Shown one piece after another: positions 20,456 to 27,982 of a stretch of DNA of 64,000 bases (position 1 is its first letter; each line of letters opens with the position of its first letter). The notes below the pieces were generated by a model that was not told the DNA's origin, ran no database searches, and saw only the letters and a list, made by a program, of their open reading frames with translations. The position numbers and the translations under genes are program-made. Where the stretch lies: contig DXTB01000003.1 of the NCBI GenBank assembly GCA_019410105.1, forward strand, positions 39,317 to 103,316, written 5' to 3'. Source of the DNA: Clostridiales bacterium (lineage in GTDB: Bacteria; Bacillota_A; Clostridia; Oscillospirales; Oscillospiraceae).

Positions 20456-20488
20456 GCGGGTCGATGAGGGCATCGGCCCCTGCGGATG
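20456..20488. repeat. Copy 1 of a 33-bp dispersed repeat
   Basis: GCGGGTCGATGAGGGCATCG followed by 13 more bases; it matches 57278-57310 with four mismatches. It can fold through CGATG-aggg-CATCG. The surrounding gap 20369-20531 holds no other feature that I can see. Confidence 0.6.
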
Positions 20489-20531
20489 GGTTGGATCTCC
20501 TTCTGCCCTCGTTCGCCCGCCGGGATGTCAG

Positions 20532-21044
20532 TCAGGTATCCATTTCGCAGAAATACAGCGTGTCGCTGTCCGCGTCATACACGGCCAAGGTGACATTCAG
20601 CGAAGCCCGCTCCAGAAGGTTTTGTCCATCCCCGGCGTCACTGTGGCGGTCAATCAGGCGGTAGAAGCCATTGGCGATCCCCGGCAGCAGGGGATCCCCG
20701 CTGTCATCGGTGAGATAAGGGCCCGCGCTGAAAACTTCGCCGCCGTCCTCTCGGGTGACGCCATAGGCCAGTGCCTGGGCCGTCTCGTCCAGGGGAAGCG
20801 GTGTCCAGGCGGCGTTCGCCGCAATGGCGTCGGCTACCTGGCTGTCAGGAAACTGCAGGGCAACGCAGGAAATGCCGTCGCCGTGGAAGCCGCCGTGGGT
20901 GTCAGAAGAGGAGATCTCCTCTCCGGCGGACACATCGATGTGCAGCGCTCAGGAGATCTCCTCTGCCGGGTCCTCACTGCCGCAGGCGGTCAGGGTAAAC
21001 AGCATCAAGGAAATCATGCCACATGCAAAAAGGAATTTCCTCAT
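20532..21044 (-). pseudogene. Lipoprotein gene interrupted by an in-frame TGA
   Basis: The ATG at 21044 starts a signal peptide MRKFLFACGMISLMLFTLTAC with a good lipobox (LTAC-GS). The frame then reads SEDPAEEIS and meets TGA (bases 20951 to 20949). The same frame continues without further stops for about 138 codons (ALHIDVSAGEEISSSDTHGG ... YDADSDTLYFCEMDT). The intact product would be a ~170-residue lipoprotein. A Trp codon mutated to TGA is the simplest reading. A 13-bp direct repeat GGAGATCTCCTCT at 20910 and 20952 flanks the lesion. A sequencing error cannot be excluded. Confidence 0.7.
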
Positions 21045-21067
21045 AGATAACGAACCCCTCATAAGAT

Positions 21068-21538
21068 TCAAAACAGCTGCACCACGCCGTAGGTCAGCGT
21101 GGTGACGATGGCCCCGGCAATCACCACGCCCAGGAAGATGGCGGGCAGCGCGTGGCGCATCCGGATGTCCAGCAGGGCCGCCACCAGAGCCCCCGTCCAG
21201 GCCCCGGTCCCCGGCAGGGGGATGGCTACCAGAATGATGAGTCCCGGCAGGCGGTACTTCCGCACCATCCGGCCCTTCAGGTGAGCCCGGCGCTCCAGCC
21301 AGTCGATCCTGGGGCCGAAAAGGCGGGTGCCCCGGAGCCAGTCGAAGATCCGGCGGATCAGCAGCAGGATAAAGGGCACCGGCACCATATTGCCCAGGAT
21401 GGACACCAGGCAGGCCGCGGCCGGGGAGAGTCCCGCCGCCACTCCCACAGGAATGGCGCCCCGGAGCTCCAGCACCGGCACCATAGCGGTGCCGAAGGTC
21501 AGCAGGATCGCTTGCATCAGGTTTTCCTCTACGGGCAT
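21068..21538 (-). CDS. Small multidrug export family protein (COG2426)
   Basis: 156 residues with four to five membrane segments. The conserved family start ELRGAIPVGVAAGLSP, the ILGNMVPVPFILLLIRRIFDWL helix, and KYRLPGLIILVAIPLPGTGAWTGALVAALL are typical of the 'putative small multi-drug export' family, distantly related to DedA/VTT proteins. GGGAGG precedes the ATG at 21538. The real substrate is unknown for this family. Confidence 0.82.
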   Translation of the reverse strand: MPVEENLMQAILLTFGTAMVPVLELRGAIPVGVAAGLSPAAACLVSILGNMVPVPFILLLIRRIFDWLRGTRLFGPRIDWLERRAHLKGRMVRKYRLPGLIILVAIPLPGTGAWTGALVAALLDIRMRHALPAIFLGVVIAGAIVTTLTYGVVQLF

Positions 21539-21561
21539 GGCGGCCTCCCTTAAGATTTCCG

Positions 21562-21587
21562 GGGCCGTGGGATCACTCCCACGGCCC
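21562..21587 (-). terminator. Terminator of the GntR/ABC operon
   Basis: 11-bp stem GGGCCGTGGGA/TCCCACGGCCC, loop TCAC, just past the permease stop. Confidence 0.75.
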
Positions 21588-21608
21588 GCCGGAAGCGTAT
21601 GGTCCAGT

Positions 21609-22418
21609 TTACTCCAGATTCAAGCGCTTTTTCAAGGTAATTGTGGTTACAATATAGAAAATCGCGCCGTAGAGCACTGTCAGCAGGAGCAGAGCCACCA
21701 TCGTGAAGTGGACCGCCGCCACGCCGGTGAGCTGGAAATCCAGCGTCAGCAGGAACTGGTGCAGCGGCCCCTCGTCCAGCAGGACCAGAACAATGGCCCC
21801 CGCCATCTGCACCACAAACTGGAACGCAAAGAAGAACGCCACGGACAGGGCCATCTTATGGTTGGCAAAGCTGTGGCCCGCCGCCAGAGCGGCATAGAAC
21901 TGCAGGGAGAAACTCATGCAGGCTGCCAGCATCAGCGCCAGAAGCTCCAGCGCGAAAACGGTGCCGTTGACGGCGTAGTAGGCGGTCATCTGCTGGAACA
22001 GCTTGGGGAAAACACTCGCCAAATCCGTCAAGAAGCTCACGTTGAAGGCCGCCACAAAAACAGACAGGAACACCACCACGCCGGTGGCGATGAACCACAC
22101 GGCGGAGACGATCAGCTTGCTCCACACATGCTGGTGAACCGAGGCGGGCAGAGTGAACATGATGTAGCCCTCGTCCCCCAGCAGATTTTTGTAGAACCGC
22201 TGGAGCATCAGAATGAACGCCACAATGAACACGGCGGTAATGGCCACCACATAGGCCATGACCACCAAAGCGGCCAGCATATTCAGCACAAAGTTGCCTG
22301 AGTCCATCAGCCTGGCGGAGAAATTGAAGCCCAGGGCCACCGCCAGCAGAACCAGGTACAAAGGCCCCATGATGCGGGCCGTGGCACGGAATTCGTGCTT
22401 CAAGAGTTTCGTCAGCAT
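21609..22418 (-). CDS. ABC transporter permease of the GntR-controlled operon
   Basis: 269 residues with about six hydrophobic helices (MGPLYLVLLAVALGFNFSARL, MLAALVVMAYVVAITAVFIVAFIL and others). It begins KLLKHEFRATARIMGPLY, a typical start of ABC-2-like permeases in Firmicutes. The start overlaps the ATPase stop by 7 bases, so the two are translationally coupled. In YtrA-type operons such pairs respond to cell-wall-active compounds; that role here is inference from operon structure. Confidence 0.82.
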   Translation of the reverse strand: MLTKLLKHEFRATARIMGPLYLVLLAVALGFNFSARLMDSGNFVLNMLAALVVMAYVVAITAVFIVAFILMLQRFYKNLLGDEGYIMFTLPASVHQHVWSKLIVSAVWFIATGVVVFLSVFVAAFNVSFLTDLASVFPKLFQQMTAYYAVNGTVFALELLALMLAACMSFSLQFYAALAAGHSFANHKMALSVAFFFAFQFVVQMAGAIVLVLLDEGPLHQFLLTLDFQLTGVAAVHFTMVALLLLTVLYGAIFYIVTTITLKKRLNLE

Positions 22419-23107
22419 TTGAACACCTCCCGGAACAGGGCGTCCACGCTCATGCCCTTCTCCTCCCGGATCTCATCCACAGAGGACTGGAGCACCACCT
22501 GGCCCTGATTGATGAAAATGACCTCGTCCAGAACCTTTTCCACATCGGCGATCAGGTGGGTGGAGATAATCACTGCCGCCTCGGGATTGTAATTGCCGAT
22601 GATGGTGGAGAGGATGTAGTCCCGGGTGGCGGGGTCCACGCCGCCGATGGGCTCATCCAGCAGATACAGCTTTGCCGCCCGGCTCATCACCATGATGAGC
22701 TGCACCTTCTCCCGGGTTCCCTTAGACATCTGCTTGATCCGCTGGGTCAGGCGGATGTTCAGATGGGTGAGCATCTCCTCCGCCGCCTTCCGATTGAAGT
22801 CCCGGTAGAAGTCGCCATAGAAATCCAGCAGCTGCTTCACGGACATCCAAGTGGGGATGCAGGTCCGCTCCGGCAGGTAGCTGACGCTGGCGTGGCTCTC
22901 CTTTCCAGGGGCCATATCGCATACCAGCACCTCTCCCTCGCTGGGGGTCAGCAGGCCGTTGGCCAGCTTGATAAGGGTGGTCTTGCCGCTGCCGTTGGGG
23001 CCCAGCAATCCCACGATCCGGCCCGGTTCCACCGCTAGGCTCACATGGTTCAGCGCCGGCGCGTTGCCGTAGTGCTTGCTCAGATCTTTACATTCCAGAA
23101 CTGCCAT
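22412..23107 (-). CDS. ABC transporter ATP-binding protein
   Basis: 231 residues, one nucleotide-binding domain. Walker A GPNGSGKTTLIKLANG, an altered signature MSKGTREKVQLIMVMSR (in place of LSGGQ), Walker B LYLLDEPIGGVDP, and the switch histidine ISTHLIADVE. The degenerate signature is common in the YtrB/EcsA-like group. It overlaps the upstream regulator by 20 bases and the downstream permease by 7. Confidence 0.92.
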   Translation of the reverse strand: MAVLECKDLSKHYGNAPALNHVSLAVEPGRIVGLLGPNGSGKTTLIKLANGLLTPSEGEVLVCDMAPGKESHASVSYLPERTCIPTWMSVKQLLDFYGDFYRDFNRKAAEEMLTHLNIRLTQRIKQMSKGTREKVQLIMVMSRAAKLYLLDEPIGGVDPATRDYILSTIIGNYNPEAAVIISTHLIADVEKVLDEVIFINQGQVVLQSSVDEIREEKGMSVDALFREVFKC

Positions 23108-23480
23108 TGTCTTCTCCTCCCTTGGTCTCCTCCTGCCGCAGCAGCGTCAGGATCTCCTCCCGGCCATAGCCCAGGTGAGTCATGGCCTCCAGGAACGCCT
23201 GAATGTGGCGCTCCGCCAAACTTCTCTTTGCAGATGCAATCATGGCCTGATCCTCTGTCACAAATCTACCCGTGGTCCGCTGGCTGTATACCAGTCCGTC
23301 CCGCTCCAGCTCCGTCAGGGCCCGCTGCATGGTGTTGGGATTCACCCCGGCCTCCGTAGCCAGGTCCCGCACGGAAGGCAGCCGCTCCCCCGGCGGGAAC
23401 GCGCCGGAGACAATGCCCACCTTGATCTGCGCGATCAGCTGGGAATAGATCGGCGCGTCATTGGAAAACTGCCACTTCAC
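23088..23480 (-). CDS. GntR family regulator, YtrA subfamily
   Basis: 130 residues from a GTG start at 23480 preceded by GGGAGGTG; the longer frame to 23621 crosses the promoter and is not real. The N-terminal winged helix-turn-helix (PIYSQLIAQIKVGIVSGAFPPG, LPSVRDLATEAGVNPNTMQRAL) is followed by only a short helical tail, the mark of the YtrA subfamily. These are autorepressors of ABC operons. Its own promoter carries the palindrome 23505-23524, which also occurs at the S41 peptidase gene near 4.2 kb. Confidence 0.92.
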   Translation of the reverse strand: MKWQFSNDAPIYSQLIAQIKVGIVSGAFPPGERLPSVRDLATEAGVNPNTMQRALTELERDGLVYSQRTTGRFVTEDQAMIASAKRSLAERHIQAFLEAMTHLGYGREEILTLLRQEETKGGEDNGSSGM

Positions 23481-23504
23481 AGAAGCACCTCCCATTTGTG
23501 TTGT

Positions 23505-23524
23505 TGTACTAAGCAAGTAATACA
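23505..23524. promoter_or_regulatory. GntR autoregulatory operator
   Basis: TGTACTA-N6-TAATACA on the plus strand; read along the transcript it begins inside the -10 box TATTGT, exactly as at 4195-4214. Confidence 0.75.
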
Positions 23525-23549
23525 ATAGCGCATTCTCCAGATTTGTCAA
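23522..23549 (-). promoter_or_regulatory. Promoter of the GntR/ABC operon
   Basis: TTGACA-N16-TATTGT on the minus strand. Confidence 0.8.
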
Positions 23550-23582
23550 GTGGATTCGAAAAAAAATTTTGGAGAGGCAAAA

Positions 23583-23610
23583 GCGCCGCAGCGGCTTATC
23601 GCTGCGGCGC
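23583..23610 (-). terminator. Terminator of the membrane XRE gene
   Basis: Stem GCGCCGCAGCG/CGCTGCGGCGC, then TTTTGCC on the minus strand. Confidence 0.8.
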
Positions 23611-23624
23611 AAAGGATTCATCGG

Positions 23625-24404
23625 TTATTCGATTTTGCGGAGGGAGGTTCTCTGATCATACCGGCAGCCCAGGATGAGGATGGCGAAGCCCAAAATGGTC
23701 ACCAGAAGACAGGGCAGGTCGTCCCAAAAAGTCACCTCCACAAATTCCCACATATTCTCCGGCCCATACTCCGCCAGATACACCAGCAACGCAGTGGAAA
23801 TACTCCAGACCGGCCCCGTCTGCAAAAACCGCAGAGGCGCGGGAAGGGGGAGCCGCATGTTCAGCAGACCCATCAGCACCAGGAGCCAGCCCAGATGATA
23901 CCAACGAAGCCGCCCTGCCAATTGGCGGCCCCGGAATACCAGAATCACAGACACGAGAATCAGCAGCACATGGGGAATCATTGTGGGAATATACACCATC
24001 TGCACGTATTTCACCCAGGCAAAATTCTCGAGGTCCTGCGCCTGCTGGTATGTATTGGCCGCAAGAACAGCCAGGTCAACCAGATTCCAGACACCCCAGG
24101 CCGCCAGAACCCAGGCCAGCAGATAGCCCCTGTTCCGGTACCATTGCTTGACCCGGACCCACAGGCCCGCCGCAGGAGCCGTGGTACTGGCCGTCTCCGG
24201 CTCCTCTAGTTCTTCCAGCAATAAGTAATCCGTGGACACGCCGAACTGGCGGCTGATGCGGACGAGCTTCTCCGCCTCCGGCATGGCCTCGTTCCGCTCC
24301 CACTTGCTCACCGCCTGGCGGCTCACATCCAGCAGCTCGGCAAGCTGGTCCTGGCTCAATCCCGCCCGGGTCCGGAGCTTTTGCAGCTTCTCTCCAAAGG
24401 TCAT
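23625..24404 (-). CDS. XRE-family regulator with C-terminal membrane domain
   Basis: 259 residues from MTFGEKLQKLRTRAGLSQ, with GGAGGG upstream of the ATG at 24404. Residues 5-60 are a lambda-repressor-type HTH (GLSQDQLAELLDVSRQAVSKWERNE). The rest holds four to five hydrophobic helices (GYLLAWVLAAWGVWNLVDLAVL, MIPHVLLILVSVILVF, WYHLGWLLVLMGLLNM, LPCLLVTILGFAILIL). Such membrane-anchored XRE proteins are common in Clostridia and are thought to sense membrane or envelope conditions. The target is unknown. No conserved ligand domain is visible. Confidence 0.85.
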   Translation of the reverse strand: MTFGEKLQKLRTRAGLSQDQLAELLDVSRQAVSKWERNEAMPEAEKLVRISRQFGVSTDYLLLEELEEPETASTTAPAAGLWVRVKQWYRNRGYLLAWVLAAWGVWNLVDLAVLAANTYQQAQDLENFAWVKYVQMVYIPTMIPHVLLILVSVILVFRGRQLAGRLRWYHLGWLLVLMGLLNMRLPLPAPLRFLQTGPVWSISTALLVYLAEYGPENMWEFVEVTFWDDLPCLLVTILGFAILILGCRYDQRTSLRKIE

Positions 24405-24521
24405 GGCGCTTCCCTCCCCTGCCGTTTTCACACGTTCAGGATACCAGACGATACTAGGACATGCCAGCAACCAAACCTGGAATTTCCGCTACCACAGGTA
24501 GCGGAGCGGTGTTTCCGGCGC

Positions 24522-25367
24522 TCAGGCGTACATTTTGTCCAGGCGGGACACGATGTCCGCCAGAGTGTCGTGGTCCGCATCTGCCACGATGGTGGCCCCG
24601 CAGGCCCGGACAGCGGGTACGCAGTTGGCGGGGGCAAATCCCTCCGCCGCCCAGGTCAGCATGGACAGGTCGTTGGCCTCGTCCCCGGCGCAGTAGATGT
24701 GCTGGCGGGAGATGCCCAGCCGCTCCGCCAGCCGGGCCACCATGCCACCCTTGGTGGCGCCTCTGGCGGTGACCTCCAGCAGTGTCCGGTCAGAGAAGAA
24801 GATCTCATACTCCCCCGCCCAGGGCTGGGACTGCAGAAACGCCTTGACCTCCTCCAAAACGGCGTGGTCCTCCTCAAACATGATCTTTCCCAGCGGCAGG
24901 GGCACATCCAGCAGGGAGGGCTTTTCCACCACGCTCACATGAGTGACGTGCTCATGCTGGCGGGTATAGAGATTGGGCCGGACGGCGTGGATCACGTTGT
25001 CGATGTGGTATGCCTCCACCGCCAGCGTGGGGAATCGGTCCAGAGTCTCCTGTCCCCGCCGGCGGGTGCTCTCGTCCAGCAGAATGGTCTCCAGATACTC
25101 CCCCTTCTGAAAATCATACAGGGCCGCGCCGTTGCACACAATGCCCGGCGCGTTCATGGGCACCTGATCCGCGAATTTGATGAAGGCCGCCAGCGCCCGG
25201 CCGGTGGCGATGGCAAATCTCCCGCCGCCGGCCATGAAATACTCCAGCGCCTCCCGGTTCCGGCGGGACACCTCCGGCACCTCGGCGCCCGTGCGCCGGG
25301 CCGTCTCCGTATTCAGCAGGGTATTGTCAAAATCGCTGGCCAGCAGTACACCGTCAAATTTTCCCAT
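24522..25367 (-). CDS. HAD-superfamily (Cof-type) sugar-phosphate phosphatase
   Basis: 281 residues. HAD motif I ASDFDNTLLNT, motif II around FAIATGR, a cap domain of the C2B type, and the motif III/IV region GATKGGMVARLAERLG ... CAGDEANDLSML. These motifs place it with Cof/YidA phosphatases acting on small phosphorylated metabolites in the cytoplasm. A CCGCTACC/GGTAGCGG hairpin at 24487-24505 follows the stop. The exact substrate cannot be predicted. Confidence 0.9.
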   Translation of the reverse strand: MGKFDGVLLASDFDNTLLNTETARRTGAEVPEVSRRNREALEYFMAGGGRFAIATGRALAAFIKFADQVPMNAPGIVCNGAALYDFQKGEYLETILLDESTRRRGQETLDRFPTLAVEAYHIDNVIHAVRPNLYTRQHEHVTHVSVVEKPSLLDVPLPLGKIMFEEDHAVLEEVKAFLQSQPWAGEYEIFFSDRTLLEVTARGATKGGMVARLAERLGISRQHIYCAGDEANDLSMLTWAAEGFAPANCVPAVRACGATIVADADHDTLADIVSRLDKMYA

Positions 25368-25439
25368 AAAAACTCCTCCATCCTATCTCTCTGAAAAGGC
25401 AGATCCGCTCCATCTGCCTGCTCTCCCGGCATTTCAAAA

Positions 25440-25468
25440 GACCGCCGCCCGAAAAAGGGGCGGCGGTC
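25440..25468 (-). terminator. Terminator of the holB-ricT operon
   Basis: 11-bp stem GACCGCCGCCC/GGGCGGCGGTC, then TTTTGAAATG on the minus strand. Confidence 0.85.
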
Positions 25469-25477
25469 CAGCCGGAT

Positions 25478-26767
25478 TCACTCACTCTTGGGGGCGGAAC
25501 CGCCGCCCTCGCCGCCGTTTTTGTTCCGGCGGCGCCCCCCCCGGTGGTGGGGCCTGCGGCGGCGCTTGGCCTCGCCTTCACCGTCCGGGGCCGCCGCCCT
25601 GTTCTCCCCAGGTCTGGCTTCTGTCGGCTTGGGCTGCGCAGGCCTGCTCTCCTGTTTGGGGGGACGGGGCCGCCCTTCCTTCTTCTCCGGCCCCCTGGCC
25701 TCGGCCTTGGGCTGCTCGACCCCCTCTCCGCTTTTGGCTCCCCCTCTCCGGCGGCCGCCCCGATGCCGGCGGCGTGGCTTGCCGTCGCCGCTGCCGGGTG
25801 CGCCGATCTTCTCCCGCATGGGCGCCTCTTCCAGCTGCGTGTCCATATAGAAGGGCGGCATCAGGGCCGGGGCCTCCTCCCGGAACTCCTCCGCCTCCTT
25901 CGGCTCCACATAGCGGGCGGGGCGCTCCGGAATGGCGATGCCCTCCCGGCTGCCCTTGCCGTTGCGCAGAACGCACACCTCACAGTTGTGATAGCACTTC
26001 AAAGGCTCCGGCGCACTGTCCAGGCTGACCTTCACGGTCTCCCGCAGCAGGTCCACGCTCTTCACATTGCCGGGGCCGTCCGGCGTCTGAACAAAGGATT
26101 CTGCCTTGGGCATCCGCTTGGCTGCGTCCTCATAGACGTTCTGCTCGTATTTCAGGCAGCACATCAGCCGCCCGCAGGTGCCGGAGATTTTGGTGGGATT
26201 CAGGCTAAGGTTCTGGGTCTTGGCCATTTTGATGGACACGGGCAGGAACCCGTCCAGAAACTGGGAGCAGCAGAAGGGTCTGCCGCAGATCCCCAGACCG
26301 CCGATCATCTTGGCCTCGTCCCGGACGCCGATCTGCCGCAGCTCGATCCGGGCCCGGAACACCCCGGCCAGATCCCGCACCAACTCCCGGAAGTCCACCC
26401 GGCCGTCGGCGGTAAAGTAGAAGACGATCTTGTTGCCGTCAAAGCTGGCGGACACGTTCACCAGCTTCATCTCCAGCCCGTGGGCGGCGATCTTCTTCTC
26501 ACAGATGTCAAAGGCCTCGCTCTCCCGCTTCTTGTTCTGCTCCACGGTGCGGCGGTCGCTGTCCGTGGCCATCCGCAGCATAGGGCTCAGGGGCTTGACA
26601 ATGGCGGAGTCCTCCACCTCGTGGTTCCCCTCCGTGCAGGTGGCGAATTCCGGGCCCTGGGCGGTCTCCACGATCACCTGGTCTCCCATCTTCACCTGGT
26701 TGCCGTTTGGATTGAAATAGTAATTTTTACAGCCGCCTCGAAAGCGGACGCTGATAACTTCTGTCAA
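25478..26767 (-). CDS. ricT: RicT/YaaT (PSP1 domain) regulator with long Arg/Gly-rich tail
   Basis: 429 residues from a TTG start at 26767, whose GGAGGG lies inside the end of holB; the two genes overlap by four bases (TTGA). The upstream extension of the ORF is the holB gene read in another frame. RicT belongs to the RicAFT complex that binds [4Fe-4S] clusters and steers RNase Y mRNA processing, sporulation and biofilm formation in Bacillus. PSP1 hallmarks: FRGGCKNYYFNPNG, RIELRQIGVRDEAKM, and the cysteines GICGRPFCCSQF, SGTCGRLMCCLKYE and CYHNCEVCVL. The last ~110 residues are Pro/Arg/Gly-rich low complexity (RRRHRGGRRRGG, KRRRRPHHRGGRRR), longer than usual and probably RNA-binding. Confidence 0.9.
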   Translation of the reverse strand: MTEVISVRFRGGCKNYYFNPNGNQVKMGDQVIVETAQGPEFATCTEGNHEVEDSAIVKPLSPMLRMATDSDRRTVEQNKKRESEAFDICEKKIAAHGLEMKLVNVSASFDGNKIVFYFTADGRVDFRELVRDLAGVFRARIELRQIGVRDEAKMIGGLGICGRPFCCSQFLDGFLPVSIKMAKTQNLSLNPTKISGTCGRLMCCLKYEQNVYEDAAKRMPKAESFVQTPDGPGNVKSVDLLRETVKVSLDSAPEPLKCYHNCEVCVLRNGKGSREGIAIPERPARYVEPKEAEEFREEAPALMPPFYMDTQLEEAPMREKIGAPGSGDGKPRRRHRGGRRRGGAKSGEGVEQPKAEARGPEKKEGRPRPPKQESRPAQPKPTEARPGENRAAAPDGEGEAKRRRRPHHRGGRRRNKNGGEGGGSAPKSE

Positions 26768-27624
26768 AGGATGCCCTCCAATTCCACCGCGATGGCGCCC
26801 AGCACATGGCCGGTTCCCACGTTGTACGTGCACTCCCCGCGATACTTCTGTAACAGCTCTATTGTGCGCATGATTTGGGATTTTGTCAAGTTTTTCGCGA
26901 GAATTGGGGCGATTTCCCGGCAGCTTTCCTCCGGTTCCTGTCCATATTGCAGCAGCAGCGCCGCCGCGCACAGGGCCCGGCTCCGCTCCAGCAGGGCGGA
27001 CAGGTCCTCCCGGGTGATGCGCTTTTTCTCCAGCCGCACCGCCAGCTCCGTCACCTTTCCCCGCTTCCGGGCGGCCAGGCAGCGGCACAGGGCCTCTGCC
27101 GCCTGGACCTCTTCACCGCCGCCTTCCGCAGCCGGGTGCAGCTTCAGCTCCACGCACCGGGAGCGCAGGGTCTGGAGCACCACAGCGGCATTTTCCGCAC
27201 AGAAGAGAAAGGCCGCATAGGGCGGCCCCTCCTCCACCACCTTCAGCAACACGTTCTGGTCCTGTTCCGTCAGCAGGGCGCAGTCCGGAAACACATAGAC
27301 CTTCCGCCGCCCCTCGTTGGGGCGGATGTAGGCGTCTGCCCGGATGGCGCGCACCACGTCCACGGCGATGTTCTTATGGTCTGGGTCCCGGACGGTGATC
27401 ACGTCCGGATGGATGCCCGCCAGCACCTTCCGGCAGGCGGGGCAGACGCCGCAGGGGCGGCTCTCCTCCCCCGTGCACTCCAGGGCGGCGGCGGCAAAGC
27501 AGGCGGCGGACATCCGGTCGCCGCTGCCGGTGAGCAGCAGGGCGTGGGACAGGGTGCCGCGAGTGGCGGCCTCCCGGATGCGGATGGCGGCTGGCTCCTC
27601 CGGCCGCAGGCCGAACAGGGACAT
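26764..27624 (-). CDS. holB: DNA polymerase III delta' subunit
   Basis: 286 residues from MSLFGLRPEE (AAAAGGAGAG upstream). Delta' is the fixed subunit of the clamp loader. Zinc-site cysteines C-x8-CGVCPACRKV and HPDVITV, followed by IRADAYIRPNEGRRKVYVFPDC and VLLKVVEEGPPYAAFLF, match HolB. The P-loop region is degenerate (LTGSGDRM), as normal for delta', which does not bind ATP. In many Firmicutes holB sits directly before the ricT/yaaT gene, as here. The ORF extends to 27906 but lacks a start signal there. Confidence 0.92.
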   Translation of the reverse strand: MSLFGLRPEEPAAIRIREAATRGTLSHALLLTGSGDRMSAACFAAAALECTGEESRPCGVCPACRKVLAGIHPDVITVRDPDHKNIAVDVVRAIRADAYIRPNEGRRKVYVFPDCALLTEQDQNVLLKVVEEGPPYAAFLFCAENAAVVLQTLRSRCVELKLHPAAEGGGEEVQAAEALCRCLAARKRGKVTELAVRLEKKRITREDLSALLERSRALCAAALLLQYGQEPEESCREIAPILAKNLTKSQIMRTIELLQKYRGECTYNVGTGHVLGAIAVELEGIL

Positions 27625-27863
27625 GGCGTACTCTCCTTTTCCCGCTGTGAGCACGGGCTGATCTGCAGATTTTCCGGCGGCGCCGGGTGTTTTGGGCGCC
27701 CGGCGGCCTTCCGGCGGGCACACTGGAGCCATTGTACCACATGGCCCCAAAAAAGGAAAGAACGTAAATATTTTCTTTGTTGCGCAACTGTTAATTGTGT
27801 GGATTGCACAAACATTTGTGAAAATACTCCAGCTATCCCCAAATTTCTTAGCATTTTTATGTA

Positions 27864-27892
27864 TTGTTTTCCGAAAAAATTCCCAATATAAT
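27864..27892 (+). promoter_or_regulatory. Promoter of ppdK
   Basis: TTGTTT-N17-TATAAT in the AT-rich gap between holB and ppdK. The rest of the 27625-27982 gap shows no gene. Confidence 0.8.
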
Positions 27893-27982
27893 GTTATCGT
27901 TATCAAAATGGGCTAATCGTTTAACCGCAGATTGGAGTCCACCCGACTTTCGACTGCGGCAGGAAAGAGAGGTTTGGACTAC

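Noticed and set aside
20949..20951. TGA read as selenocysteine or as tryptophan in an altered code.
   Set aside because: TGA is a normal stop for other genes in the window (e.g. at 1076-1078), no SECIS-like hairpin is apparent directly downstream, and the position has no redox context.
26768..27088. N-terminal extension of ricT to 27088.
   Set aside because: The extension is the holB gene read in another frame; the TTG start at 26767 with its RBS begins the PSP1 domain.
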